Below, in pieces: positions 1 through 11,136 of a DNA stretch of 64,000 nucleotides. The stretch comes from Pseudoneurospora amorphoporcata (lineage: Eukaryota; Ascomycota; Sordariomycetes; Sordariales; Sordariaceae), in assembly GCA_033297205.1 (NCBI GenBank), contig MU859080.1, positions 9,765-73,764 of the forward strand, read 5' to 3'. The position numbers and the translations under genes were made by a program. Within the stretch, counting starts at the first letter, position 1, and each line of letters begins with the position of its first letter. The notes below the pieces were generated by a model. The model was not told the DNA's origin. It was given only the letters and a program-made list of their open reading frames with translations, and made no database searches.

Positions 1-846
1 TTTAACATAGTCTGAATCATCCTTTGACCCTTTGTTGTTTCAACGGGGGGGGGTTTTTTTGTGTATTTTTAAAATTAAAATCCCGGGTAAACCCACCCCC
101 CCCCCCCCCCCCCCCCACCTCCCCAACAACAACAACAACAACAAAAACAAAGAGAGGTCCACAAACGCCCCAGCTCGAGAAGAATTGAGACTAATGACCA
201 AAGGAAATGTAGTTGGGGATGGTGTAGTCTCGTCCGCCAGATAGGAAGGGCCATGAACAACAGACAGCCTTTTCCATCTGCGATCGTCGAGCACGAGCTG
301 AGAAGAACACGGTGGTTGTTAGGCAAGCAGGACGCAAATAAATTGCACGAATTTCATGCATCTGATATGTAGTGTCGTATGCTTGCAAGGGGTGTACTGT
401 AGATCAGACTTGCTTCTGCAGCACGACCGTTGATTGTTGGCGGCAGTTGAGAGTGAAGGAGCGATGAAATGTTTGTTTGTTCGATTTTCCAGAAGCCATG
501 TATCGTCAGTGAGGAATTGGCGTTGTGACGGTTGTAGTAAAGGTGGGTTTTTGGGCGAAAGGCCTTGAGGCCCTGTTTTGTCGTATGCCATGATCCAATG
601 AGTGACTCTAACGAGCGGCTTCCACCCGAGAACTGGTTGAAGCTGACGGGAAGAACGCGAGATCAACGAAGCAAGGACGCTATAGATCGGCCATGGTGAA
701 CTTTCGTTGGAGGTTTAAACCTGAGACCGGCATGGAATTATCTTTGAGACTAAGACGACATGCATAGACTGGGGCGGCATGATGCAGCCAGCCCAATCCG
801 GTGGGACAGCCCTGGGACTTCAAGGCTTCAGGATGAGATGATAGCC
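1..846. other. Left-edge sequence without a recognised gene
   Basis: No coding region can be supported here. The first 150 bases are low-complexity: nine G (45-53), seven T (54-60), a 21-base C run (96-116) and an (AAC)n stretch at about 125-145. The short open frames are compositional by-products of these runs. The rest is ordinary mixed sequence that may include the 3' flank of the small minus-strand gene at 847-969. Confidence 0.6.
45..145. repeat. Homopolymer and (AAC)n low-complexity cluster
   Basis: A G run, a T run, a 21-base C run and an AAC trinucleotide repeat follow each other within 100 bases. G and C runs of this length are where short-read assemblies break. The same G-run/C-run signature borders the N gap at 18.7 kb, so the base calls before the C run may be unreliable. 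Confidence 0.75.
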
Positions 847-969
847 TCAGTATGGGCAGCTAGCACACTCGGCGCCCACGGGGCAGTAGTCGTGTGTACC
901 AAAGTCAACTGCCTTGCAGCAGAAAGAGCAGCAGTGGTTGACAAGAGGCTGATACTCCTTGATGGCCAT
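847..969 (-). CDS. Possible 40-residue cysteine-rich micropeptide
   Basis: A 41-codon frame encodes 40 residues with seven cysteines: a CCxxCC cluster at residues 13-18 preceded by His12, then Cys29, Cys35 and Cys38 near the C-terminus (CPVGAECASCPY). This spacing could bind a metal ion or form disulphides. There is no signal peptide, so if made it would be intracellular. The ATG at 967-969 lies in CAACATGG, a good fungal start context. The frame stays open upstream to 1173, but that part reads like a leader (rich in CA, TC and ACA) and I do not count it as protein. I do not recognise the family. It could be a chance frame; the dense, patterned cysteines and start context are the only support. 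Confidence 0.4.
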   Translation of the reverse strand: MAIKEYQPLVNHCCSFCCKAVDFGTHDYCPVGAECASCPY

Positions 970-3900
970 GTTGAATATTAGTTGGATGGCTGAGGATGAG
1001 GAAAATGGTTGCCGATAGTGACTTGTATGTGTGTGAAGACAACTGTTGTGGTTGTGTGGGCTCAAATGTATATTGAGAAGTACGAGTATATGTATGAGAC
1101 TAACAAAGCTGAGTTGGAGAGAGGCTGATATGGTAGAAGAGAGGATGTATAAAGGTGATGATGGTGCTTTCACTTGAAACCAGAAGCACCTTGAGAGCGG
1201 CCAGAAGGCAGTCTTAAGTATTTTTGGAGGAAAGCGACGCAGCGTCTGTGTTGGCGGTAGTATTGGAAGTGGTGAGCAAGCAAATGAGTTGTTGTGAGAG
1301 CACTGACGAGGTCGACGAAGGAGCCTCTCTTGGCTTGTACGGATACCTTAGACAAGGTTACCTTTGATGTTGGCCAAGACGGGCGAGGATTGGGCAGCCT
1401 GGAGGCCATCTCCTCAATAGCAAGGAGCGGCAGGGCAGCAAGGGCACCATGATGCCGGTGGGTAAGATGGATAGGCAGCGGGGTGTGCAAGATAGAGGCG
1501 AAGTACATATCGAGGTACAAGGAAGACAAGGGGCCCGCTGTTTCGATTGGGATGATCACGGATCCTGGAGACGTAGGTAGTATCGTCCATCGAGTTCCGG
1601 CGATATTGAGGGACTGGTTCCGGGTCGATGTCATCCACTTGGATGGACGTATGAGACGACGCGAGGTGATGATGGGCAACGAACCACGGGACGTGCCGTA
1701 GCCTAGGACGGGAGAGGGGAATCTTGTCTGAGACCTGGATGCCTGAAAGGAGCCTGCCATGTCCTCCATCCCAATTGAAGGGTGCTGCCCTGATGAAGAT
1801 CGTGTCTCACAACTTCTGGGATACACAAGTCTATGCCTGTGCCTTTGTCTCTTGCGTTGTGCGACACAAAGACAGGTACGCAGGCCTTCTCGTGTACGTA
1901 CCTGTACTTATTGGCCAAACACAAGAGTCAGCCCTAGCTTGTCAATCGTCCGATTCGCCGATGAATTTCTTTTGATGAGAATAGGGGCCCTGCTCATCTT
2001 GAGGAACGTGATTCTTGGATGTAAGGGGGCAGGGGTCGTTATGAATGGGGAAATTTCCTAGCTCATTCCGGACGGCGAATAAAACTGCTGCAAAGAGGAA
2101 TTGACGCTAAGATTCCCCAGCAACTCTTGAAATAAAGTTTGTGTAGTGTACGCGTGGAAATCCGGCAAGCGTGCCAAGCCGTACAAGTCCTGCGTTTGCC
2201 ATTGTCGGCGAAAAAGATGAGCGCAAAAAGACAGCTTATCGTGAATGCAACTGCATCCAACCGAATCAAGCTTTTCTGCGAGCAAAGTCCTCCATGTTGG
2301 TGATGTGACTGTGGGGCGGGAGGGTCACGAGGTATGTAGCAAAATGGAAGCGGATTGACCTTTTTGCAATATCCAACCTGCAATGACAAGCTCAAGCCAC
2401 GGTAGGACCTTGGTTGCTCGGCTAACAGAGAGGTAGAGGTACTTGGTAGACGTACCTCTTCTTATCACACTCGATCCGAATGAGGTCTGGGGAAACCAGA
2501 GACCTCTTTGGCTGTCCGACATGACGAATCCGAGGTACATAAGCTGGAAACACCCGGTTTTAGGTTTGTGTAAAGAGATACCCTCAGTTCTGCCTACTCG
2601 TGGCAGCCCAAGATTAGCCTTATCCTGCACCATGGGGGCGCAGAAACGTGTGGTTCTTGTCCTGTGCCGCTCGTAAATTGGACACATTCATTGGTAGTCT
2701 CTGCCTCTTTGTGTAGCATGCGGATCTTTCTGCAACCCGGCATTGGGTAGCCCGGACAGAGCCGCGACAGGTTTAGTGGTAGTAAGCTCAACGTCGAGGA
2801 ATTGCAGTCTTGCGTGCGATCACATTCAGCGAAACAAACGTTTGCTCTTGCGAGCCGTCTTGCCGCTTTTTGCAGTGCCACTTCATCTCTCGTGAAATAT
2901 CCTCTAGCCTGAGTTCCGCCTCAAGGATCGTGCCGAATACTGTAGTTGTAAATTGCATTAGCAGAGACTGTCGTCGGAATAACGAATTTCGTCCAGAAAA
3001 CTATTGTTCACGGTTGATGAGTGGGTAGCAATGGACACTCAATATCAGCAATGTTCTTATGCCATATTTCGGAACGTTATTACGGACGTGACATGTTTCG
3101 GTGCAAAGCACTTTCGTGAATTGCAATCAAGCAAAGATCGACCCCTAGTCCCCAGACCAGCTGAGGTGCAATGGCCAGGGAGAAGACGGCATGAGGCTGA
3201 TGACGATGCTAATGCCAATCCCCGTTTGGTTTCGGCGAGCATGTTATTCTGGGAGGTCCCAGATATCACGGCGCAAATGTACCTGGCTATCTGGGACTAT
3301 GTACCTGCGGACTCGTGCCATAGAGGTACCGTACCTAGGTGACCGGTCTCACCGGCCGGCCCTGTTACAAGGTTAGCACGGGCTACTCGAAATGGAATGT
3401 ATGGGGACCAACATGAAACGAAAGCAATATGGGGGCCATGGGGTTCGCGGCAGTCATCAATTTGTTTCTTATTAGAGGTAGACTGCCTATCAACCCCTCG
3501 CATTCGAGTGATGGCATATTGACCTAGAAAAACATGTTGGCGACGGTGACTTACTTGCAAGTGTTTGCGCTTTATAATGATACTCGGAGTATCATTGTGT
3601 ATCATATTTGTTGGGTAGTATTTTGTCCCTCCCTCGTCCGGATAAGAGATGCGCGAGGGTGCTGTCAAAGCAAAACCCGACCCGTCCGGAGTCGAATACG
3701 GGAGTTGACAAAGTGAAGTGAGCAATGTCGCATCCGAGAAGAGCCAAGCGGCTAGAGTTTGCACTACTGCATAAAACACCAAACGCTCTCTAGTCTGCGC
3801 TACCTACTACGGAGTGCTACCTTATGCGCTGCATAAGGGTACCTTACGTACTCCTGATGCCGGTGGGCCCTTGCCCCAACGGCCTCAACGACATGCTCGG

Positions 3901-6605
3901 GATTGAACACTTTCCGTCTGGTTCCGTGATGATTTCCCCAGAACTTGGCAATTGCAATCCAACCCGGGCCTTCTCCTCCCGCCATTGTCACGGTACAAAG
4001 TGGCAGGAACGTAATGGTAAGAGCCTTCAAAGCGGGGGGCGCGTTGGTGAGAACCTCTCTGGCAGACAGGGTGCCATCACTCATCGTCCTTTCCTCTTCT
4101 CAACCACCAGGCATGCCATCGCGGGAGATGCCGTTCCGTCCCTGCCCTGGCTATCGCCTACTGACAGCAAGTGCACCCACTGGCGCAAATATCGGTCATT
4201 CGGCGACTTCTCTATCCCGTCTTTCCAACCGACCTCGCTCCCCGCATCCGTCTCGATAGGACCGCTTTGAATGGCAGTCACCTCCGACTCGCTTCCCTGC
4301 GTCCACGCTACCTAGGTACCTCTACGCCTTACTCAAAGTCAATGAGAGTTCCCGCCAATCATCGAGCCCATTCCCAAGGACCTGAGCCAAGCAATGTGTG
4401 CATGGAAGCTCTCCCGAGCTCCTCTTTGTCAAGTTCAATTTTCCGCCTCACGCCAGCCATGGATGGCACTACCGGATTTTGTACAGTACATGGCCGTTAT
4501 GCCTGCTTGACTACCAACCCACTGCAGTACCGACACTTCGAGTGTGCCGTCCCGATGGCATACTAAGGTACCTTCCCCTTGATGTAGCATCCCAGCATGG
4601 GACAAACGGTAGTTCATGACACACTCAACACATAGTTTGCATGTTTATCAAACCCACAAATGGTATTGAAGAGGACATCACGAACTACCTGGGCCGTTGC
4701 TCCGGGCGAATGGATTACAATAACCCAATATCTGCTCCATGCCGACTCATGCCATGGTGCTTCTTGCCCAAGCATAAAAGTCAAAACTCACAAGTACCAT
4801 CAAGCAATCCAACTGGTGGAGACCGGTCTCTCAGTGTCAGTGCTTCGGCCTGTGCTGGTCTCTCGAGGATGCGTGGACCACGCAAGTATCAAGGATGCCA
4901 AATTGGGCCTAACGTGGTCACGATAGCGGCCGGCACTTCGTCTCGTACCATGTTTGGACAACACTCGACGTTGTACTCTAGTTGGGGGGCGTGAATCCCT
5001 TCCCATCACCCCTTCATCGGTACGTTCTACGAAACTACGAGACCTACCAGGCTATCCAGCCTCACGGAGGAAGCTCGAATCGTGTCTTCCGCTAATGATG
5101 CCTTGTTCAGGTATATTGGACTTCGCCGTTCTGTTTACCCTGTCTCGTTCATGCGAACCACGCAGCTCCCAGCCCTAACTATACTAAATAGTCCACCTAA
5201 ATTCCGAATCTCATGGCACCTTCGCAATTATCGAGCATTCGGGCAGCAGTTGTCAACCAGAACATGGTAGGGCCTCATCAAGATCACGGTGGTCAAGAGG
5301 TATTCAAAGAGCCTGGCAACGAGATTGTCCAGAGCAGGCCGAGTTGCTCAAGGGTACGAATGTCAGTGTATGTCTTCTTTACGAGGTGATGTTCAATCTA
5401 CTAATCACCATACAGAATCTGTGTTGCCAGCAGCGCGGCTTGGGCCCTCAAGTTTGTGTCTTCTTCCTGGCGAACGGGCCATGAAGTTTCTTCCCAGTTC
5501 TATAGCTTGTCTATAGCTGGCGTAAGCTTGTTCCTTCTTCACCTTGGCAAACACTGGCCCTGCTTCGATTTACTTGGTGTCTTGCGTACGTGGATTTGAC
5601 GGCCCTTCCGCAGACGACAACAGTCACTGTCTGTTTGGAATCGAATCAGCCGTAAAGATACGTACTGCTGCCCTACCGGTATCCAAACGGACGATCGGTA
5701 CAGATTCCGACCTTTTGTGTCTGAGCTCACCTAGGTCCTGCCAAGCTTGTCCAATGTGGACGAGCACCGAGCATGATCGGCATGAGAATTGGGCGTCAAT
5801 GCCACCAAACCTGGCGCTTTGGTTGCCTTCATCATCTTCCCCCATCCCCGAACTCTCTTCCTCTGCTGTGAAGCACTGTGGTGAGGTGTGAACCATAAGC
5901 CACCAGAACAGCTCGGAGATTATGCGCGCACCGTATCTGCAGAAACGGAGGTCGGGTTTGCTGCAGTGTTCGAAGCCAGTCAGACGATCACTCGGCGAGT
6001 CGGAATGGGATGTGTTACAGTTGGCTTGGCGAGGCTGTTGATGAGTGGCCAAACAGGACTGTATCGCCGGCAATGTACTGTACCTGGCACTTCTGGTTGC
6101 CTGGCCACTTACACCGGGGACTAGAGTCAACATCCCAGCCAAACATCCCTACCACCGGTCGGAGTTCGGCTTCCTAGTGAACCCAAGGGGATGGATGCGA
6201 ACTGCAAGTGTCCGCCATGGCTCCAATTCGGCCACTAATTGGCCATTTCCCCAATATGCCAACGCACAAGTTGACGTGCTGATCCCATTCTTCGGGCCGT
6301 AGTCGTTCTCAGCTCGTCTATGTGAGCAACCATTGGGAATTTGTTTCTCTTTTCTTTTTCTTCTCTTTTTACGCCTGAGACCGGAATTAAATGTCGTAAT
6401 ACCCACCTCTAGGGTCATTCCTGCCGAAAAGCGTTCCTAACCTCGCCGTCCAGGGTACCAATGGATGTTACGTTTTCTTCTACGACGATCGATGGAGGAT
6501 GATGCCGACAATTTGCACTATCAAAATTCCCAATCGCATTTGGGCAAATTTTAACTCAAGGCAATGTGCTAGTCTCTGCCTTCTTTGCCTGCGGAAGCTA
6601 CCTAA
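970..6605. other. Long gene-poor stretch with scattered short palindromes
   Basis: No gene is recognisable. The longest frame, 218 codons on the minus strand at 1170-1826, has no familiar motif. It lies directly upstream of the cysteine-rich peptide gene on the same strand, so it may be promoter or leader. The stretch contains several short inverted repeats built on GGTACC and CCTAGG: 2435-2442 with 2452-2459 (AGAGGTAC/GTACCTCT), 3820-3827 with 3831-3838 (CCTTATGC/GCATAAGG), and CCTAGGTACC at about 4311-4320. The sequence is not strongly AT-rich, so it does not look like heavily RIP-mutated DNA. Confidence 0.5.
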
Positions 6606-7298
6606 GAACAAGATAATCAGGCACTTAGCGCCGTGAAAGCCGAGAAGCAGACACTGAAGAATGAGTTAGATTCCCTTTCTGCCCTCTGTCGGATGGCCTA
6701 CTCCCGTAGAGCACGACGCGGGCTAGGATCCCCTGGCTTGTCATCTCCCCTTGATCCGAAGTGTATCACACGAAAGCCTTGTCCGCCTTCCGATATTACA
6801 TCCTTTTAACAGGTCCTGAGGTTTCACTTCTTGTCTGGTAAGAGATACCCTTCCTGGTCTTCCATAGTCCTGGCAGCTTCTGATGCAATACCCAGGATAG
6901 ACAGCAATTCGCTCCAAGCACGCCGCAATGCCACCTCAATCATCTCCTCTATCCTCTCCCTGGTAATCGAGATTCTTGTGGCACAGGTAAATATCTTGGG
7001 GGTCTCGTGACGCAGCAGTGTCGGTTACCGACTTACATGCCGCGCTATACGCGGGATGGATTTTTATTGCCTATCTTCAAGTACAGGACCACATCTGGGG
7101 ATAGCCTTCATCTTACCCCAGCTTATCGTCTTCTCGATACACTTACTGTATGTCATAAAGTCATTCATTCATGCTCGGCTCCATCGTTGTCGCGTAAATG
7201 ATCGAATCGGGACTCGGCAACCCTCCGATGAGCTTCGGAGAACGGATGATGCCTCTAATTACATACCTAGGCGAACTCCACCACCGACGGGTTGATTT
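6606..7298 (+). pseudogene. Candidate decayed or unrecognised coiled-coil/membrane protein gene
   Basis: One reading frame (codon starts divisible by three) is open from 6606 to 6809 and encodes a heptad-like stretch, ALSAVKAEKQTLKNELDSL. After a TAA at 6810-6812, inside a CTTTTAACAG that could be an intron acceptor, the same frame continues with a hydrophobic segment (ATSIISSILSLVIEILVAQ, about 6930-6987) and meets a TGA at 7006. It reopens around 7056 with GIAFILPQLIVFSIHLLYVI and a basic, polar tail ending at 7295. Between 7005 and 7090 the hydrophobic reading (HAALYAGWIFIAYLQVQ) is in the next frame. This could be an intron-containing gene I cannot assemble, or a relic with two compensating frameshifts. 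GT donors (GTAAGA at 6839, GTAAAT at 6988) are present. No family is recognised. Confidence 0.3.
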
Positions 7299-8924
7299 TC
7301 TCCACATCCAAGAATAGCAACAAGATTCAACTCCAGTTCATACAGTAACTTCTCCTGAAAGTGCAAAGAATTCGGGCCCTATTGGGAGAGGCTCGGGAGA
7401 TTTGCACTTAATGGTTTTTTTGCACTTACTGGTGTCTCACTCCCACACGATACTGGGAATCCTGGTCGCCAAAAGGTTTGCACTTGCAGGGGACATTACT
7501 ATATTGCCTATCGTCATGAACAATCCCGTAAGTGTTCTCCATTGCACCAGTGTCGTCACATGCTCCCGTCGTTGGGGTCCTTCCCAAAAAGGGGCTGTAG
7601 AGGGTTAGGGTTTTTGCCTGAGACTCTGACCACTCCCCTGAATTGAGTGCCTCATCCCCTGTGAGATGCCAAAGATGGTGACGGTATGGCAAAAAGGGGC
7701 ATTCCTCAAGGATAAATCGACAATTCCAATTTCTCCTTTTCCAGTCACAGCGAAATCAAAGCATACGTCAACGCCAATTTCCTCGCTTTCGTCGCATTGG
7801 GCTGAAAGGGAAAGTGTAAGTGATTTCCATGTATTTCCGGGAAAACCATTCGCCCTTGCCTTTTCCGAGCACTTCAGTTATATGGAGAAAGGATTGTCCC
7901 ATGGAAGACGCTAACAAGCCCCTGAAAACCACGTCCTGTTCAGGGCTAATGCACGCCTCAAGGCCCTGGAATGGCAAGAATCATTGAGATGATGGCATGA
8001 AATAATTTGCACAAATATTATCAGAAAGCGGTTGGTTCATGGTCCGTTGGTTCAGTACCGGCCATTATGACATTTCGGGACGCTGTCACGTCCGCCCAGT
8101 CCCCCGCATCATACGGGGTTTGTACGAGCAGATGATTTCCTTCCCATTGACTTGCAAATAGAAGGGCAACGGGGGTTATCTGATATCAATGACTTCGATG
8201 ATAGCTTCCAATCCGAGTTCATGCGCGCAGTAAAGCCCTCGCCCGAATCTTTCATAAGAACAAGGGTTATTACCATGCCAAATGGCGAAATTATTACAAG
8301 AGAATACCAAGTCGTCGTCATCCTCAAGATTCGGAGGTCTTAAATGCCGAGACCACCGACACCGACACCGGCCCGGTCGGCATTTTCTCCACGGATTGCG
8401 GGGCGCGCGATGTGACGACGTCCCGTAACGCTTCCCCGCGTTTTGAAGTTCACTCCGCTCCCGTCGTCTTGGGGAAACAAGATGATGGAGTCGTGAAGCA
8501 AAAGTACGAATACGTCTTGGTGGGCGACAGGATTAAAATATATATGAGGTGTCTGTCACATGGGATGGAAGAAAAGCGCTGAACGGCGATCGGGTTTACT
8601 CTTTGGTTCCTGAGGCGCGTGGGTTGCGGGTAGGTGATCCCGAAGCCATTAGTCTTTGTGGCGAGGTTTGAGAAGGTTGGAAGATCATATCATTGACCTC
8701 TTCACGTTTTTACTTGCAGTGTATTTTTTTATTTATTTTTCATTTTAGTTTCCATTTGAAAGGCCTCTACTTCCATCATCCTCACCATCAAAACTCCTGA
8801 AAGGTTCCGTCAATCATTACCACCATTCCTTCACCCAGTCACATAATCTACTGACCTAGTAGTCCTCACATCCTCCCTTACATACATACCGTTCACCGTC
8901 AAACAAAAGAACAAAACACTGACA
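7299..8924. other. Intergenic stretch with one unexplained open frame (8067-8343, +)
   Basis: A plus-strand frame is open from about 8067 to a TAA at 8341-8343. Its last 65 residues look protein-like (DINDFDDSFQSEFMRAV, then RVITMPNGEIITREYQVVVI), and a possible acceptor (TTGCAAATAG) lies at 8160. The only ATG early in the frame is at 8152. Upstream, GTAAGT donors at about 7528 and 7817 follow short open frames, so a multi-exon gene from about 7400 to 8343 is possible but I cannot join it. The last 500 bases are T-rich then CT-rich and are the promoter and leader of the gene starting at 8925. Confidence 0.35.
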
Positions 8925-9441
8925 ATGTCCTCCCCCTCCGGCCCTTACAAGCTCGTCACCGTCAACACGGCCCCCGACCGCGCCAAGCGTCTCATCGGTC
9001 GTGTCGTCGAGGACGTCAAGGAGAAGTACACCATCATTCACGCCGGTAACGCTGCTTGTGAGTTCACTTCCCTCTCGGTAACCCTCTCACTTGCATTGCT
9101 GACGAACCCAATAGCAATTGAAGAAGTCAAGGCCGTAGTCGAAGAGCATCAACCCAACGTTCTGGTTCGTGTTTCCCTATTTTCCTTTCCTTCCCTCCCC
9201 AATGTCCCTCCCTGGTCTACAAAATGTAAGATGGGTATGAAAGAAATTAACGCAAAAGCGCACGCAGTTCACGGCATCAATGTGGACTCCCGAAGAAGCT
9301 CAGCAGATCATCGCTATCGCCAAGGGCGTGGTGGGCGAGGACCTCAAGACTTTCTCACTGCCGCAGGGGTTGCAGGTGAATAAGGGACCGGATGCGGTGG
9401 TGGAATATATTAAGGAGAATTTGCCCAGCTTGTTGGATTAA
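8925..9441 (+). CDS. Small conserved-looking protein of unknown function (118 aa)
   Basis: Three exons (8925-9057, 9115-9164, 9268-9441) join in phase to give 118 residues, MSSPSGPYKLVTV...ENLPSLLD. The start ATG follows ACTGACA at the end of a CT/CA-rich leader. The protein is soluble and mixed alpha/beta in character, with no signal peptide, membrane segment or cysteine cluster. Segments such as RAKRLIGRVVEDVKEKYTII and WTPEEAQQIIAIAKGVVG alternate strand- and helix-like patterns. I do not recognise a named domain. The second intron uses the unusual donor GTTCGT but is required to keep frame into the third exon. It converges with the hydrolase gene on the minus strand, 570 bases between the two stops. 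The gene model is well supported; the function is not known from the sequence. Confidence 0.8.
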
Positions 9442-10011
9442 GCGGTAGTGAAAGTTGGGAGAAAGAGGGAGATGGAATACTGTGGGTTGTGGTTTTGGGA
9501 ATACTTCGGATGGCAGAAGCTGTAAAGAAACAATGGGATGGAGTTGGAGCATTGAGATATCCGAAATAAGATTTTCAAGTTTGAAAGATCAGACGAACAT
9601 GTGGTAAACAGGGTGGCCGATTGGTTGTCCACCCAGCCCGTGATCATATACGACTACTACCAGAAGATAGCCCATGTTTTGGTTGCGAGCAAACTTGGGA
9701 TGTCTAACATGCGGCACGTTAAACTTTGCCAAATCTTGAAGCGTTAATGATGTCCGATTCTTGAACAGTAAATCTGGCAAGGCCGTTCCTCTCCAAACCT
9801 TCTACAATGATTAGGGAGATAAATAGCCAGAAACGTAACTCAGGAAACACATATCGACGTCCCATGCTAAGGATAGATCATTACAACGTTTCGTCGTAAT
9901 CGTTCATGACATTCATCAACTCGCAAGACCTTCCATATAGCTAACTCCTCATTCCAACCTGAGGTCATTGGATCAGACCTTTCACCATCCATTCATCTCA
10001 CCTGACACTCC
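9442..10011. other. Convergent 3' region
   Basis: This is the shared 3' flank of two convergent genes (stops at 9441 and 10012). It should hold both 3' untranslated regions and polyadenylation sites. I see no further gene or structured element. Confidence 0.6.
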
Positions 10012-11136
10012 CTACTGCTCGTTCTTCAATACATTATACAAGCTACCAATATGCGGCAAGATCTCCACCACAAACTCATCACCATCATGCAAATACTCCT
10101 TGGGATTCCTAGCAAAGCCCACACCGGCCGGGGTACCAGTAATGATAACGGTACCCTTGGGCAAAGTGGTGCCCTGCGACAAGAAGCTGACGATTTGCCG
10201 AACCGAGAAGATGAGGTCACTGTGTAAAAACCCGTCCGGTTAGCATCCAAGCCGAGTAAAGCAATGATGAAAGGGGGAACTCACGTCAAAGGACTATCCT
10301 GCACCACCTTCCCATTCTTCAACCCCCTCAATTTCAGCCCGCCCACATCATTCCCAATAAGCTCCTTGCTCACCAACACTGGGCCAATGGGGCAACTACC
10401 GTCGAACCCCTTGGAGTAGCACCACTGCGTCTGCGCAAACTGCGACGCGCGGTCGCTGATGTCGTTGCAGGCAGTGTACCCCAAAACGTAGTCGAGCGCA
10501 TCTGCTTCGGAAACGTTCTTGCAGTCCTTGCCGAGGATGATGGCCAGCTCGGACTCGTAGTCGGACGAGTCCGACTCGATGGTGTGCTTGGGGATGATGG
10601 TGGGCGCCGGGTAGGGGTCGGCGAGGGCGGTGGCGGGCTTGAGGAAGAGAGTGGGAATCGCGGGAATTGACATCTTGGCTTCTTCGGCGTGTTTCTTGTA
10701 CTGTTTTCGCGGGAAAGGGTTAGCTCAGCTGTGCTGCTTGTTTCGAGGGATGAGGGAGCAGAAGCTCACGTTCAAGCCAATGCAACGAATGGTGCCGGCT
10801 TCTTGAGCCGTGACGGGTGAGAGAATCCGGCCGATGGTAGCCTTGTTTCCGGTGGGAGAACCGGCGTCGAGAACGGAGGTGCCAGAGTAGACGTTCACTT
10901 CGACATCTTCGCCCTTGCGGACGGCGGCGCCGACGTCGATTTGGCTGTCGACGGGCTCGCCGATGAGGACCTTGGAATCATCGCCCTTGGGGACGAATCT
11001 GACGAGACCTAGATGAGAGTCGAGTTTCAGTTTAGAGTCGTCAGATGTTTCACGTGTCGACTTTAGAGGTCTTGTCTAGTCATGAAATGGTGAAGGGGCA
11101 ACTGGAGGAAGGATTGGACTCACGGCTGAACGACAT
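10012..11136 (-). CDS. Fumarylacetoacetate hydrolase-family protein (FAHD1-like, 291 aa)
   Basis: Four exons (11136-11124, 11008-10770, 10700-10285, 10219-10012) give 291 residues beginning MSFSRLVRFVPKGDDSK. The C-terminal two-thirds is the FAH fold: IRCIGLNYKKHAEEA at the domain start, the metal-binding segment SSDYESELAIILGKD, then YTACNDISDRASQ, and GTVIITGTPAGVG near the end. Family members are Mg2+-dependent acylpyruvate hydrolases, oxaloacetate decarboxylases or related C-C bond hydrolases. The substrate cannot be read from sequence. Length and the N-terminal beta-rich extension match fungal cytosolic members. The first exon has only 13 coding bases, but the split Arg codon joins cleanly and gives MSFSRLVRF. 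No mitochondrial presequence is obvious. The gene is not in a visible tyrosine-degradation cluster, so a general housekeeping role is more likely than the homogentisate pathway. Confidence 0.9.

Noticed and set aside
1170..1826. 218-codon minus-strand frame
   Set aside because: No recognisable motif; it lies directly upstream of a same-strand start, so it is more likely promoter or leader.
5624..6142. 172-codon minus-strand frame
   Set aside because: No motif, no good start context and nothing around it suggests a gene.
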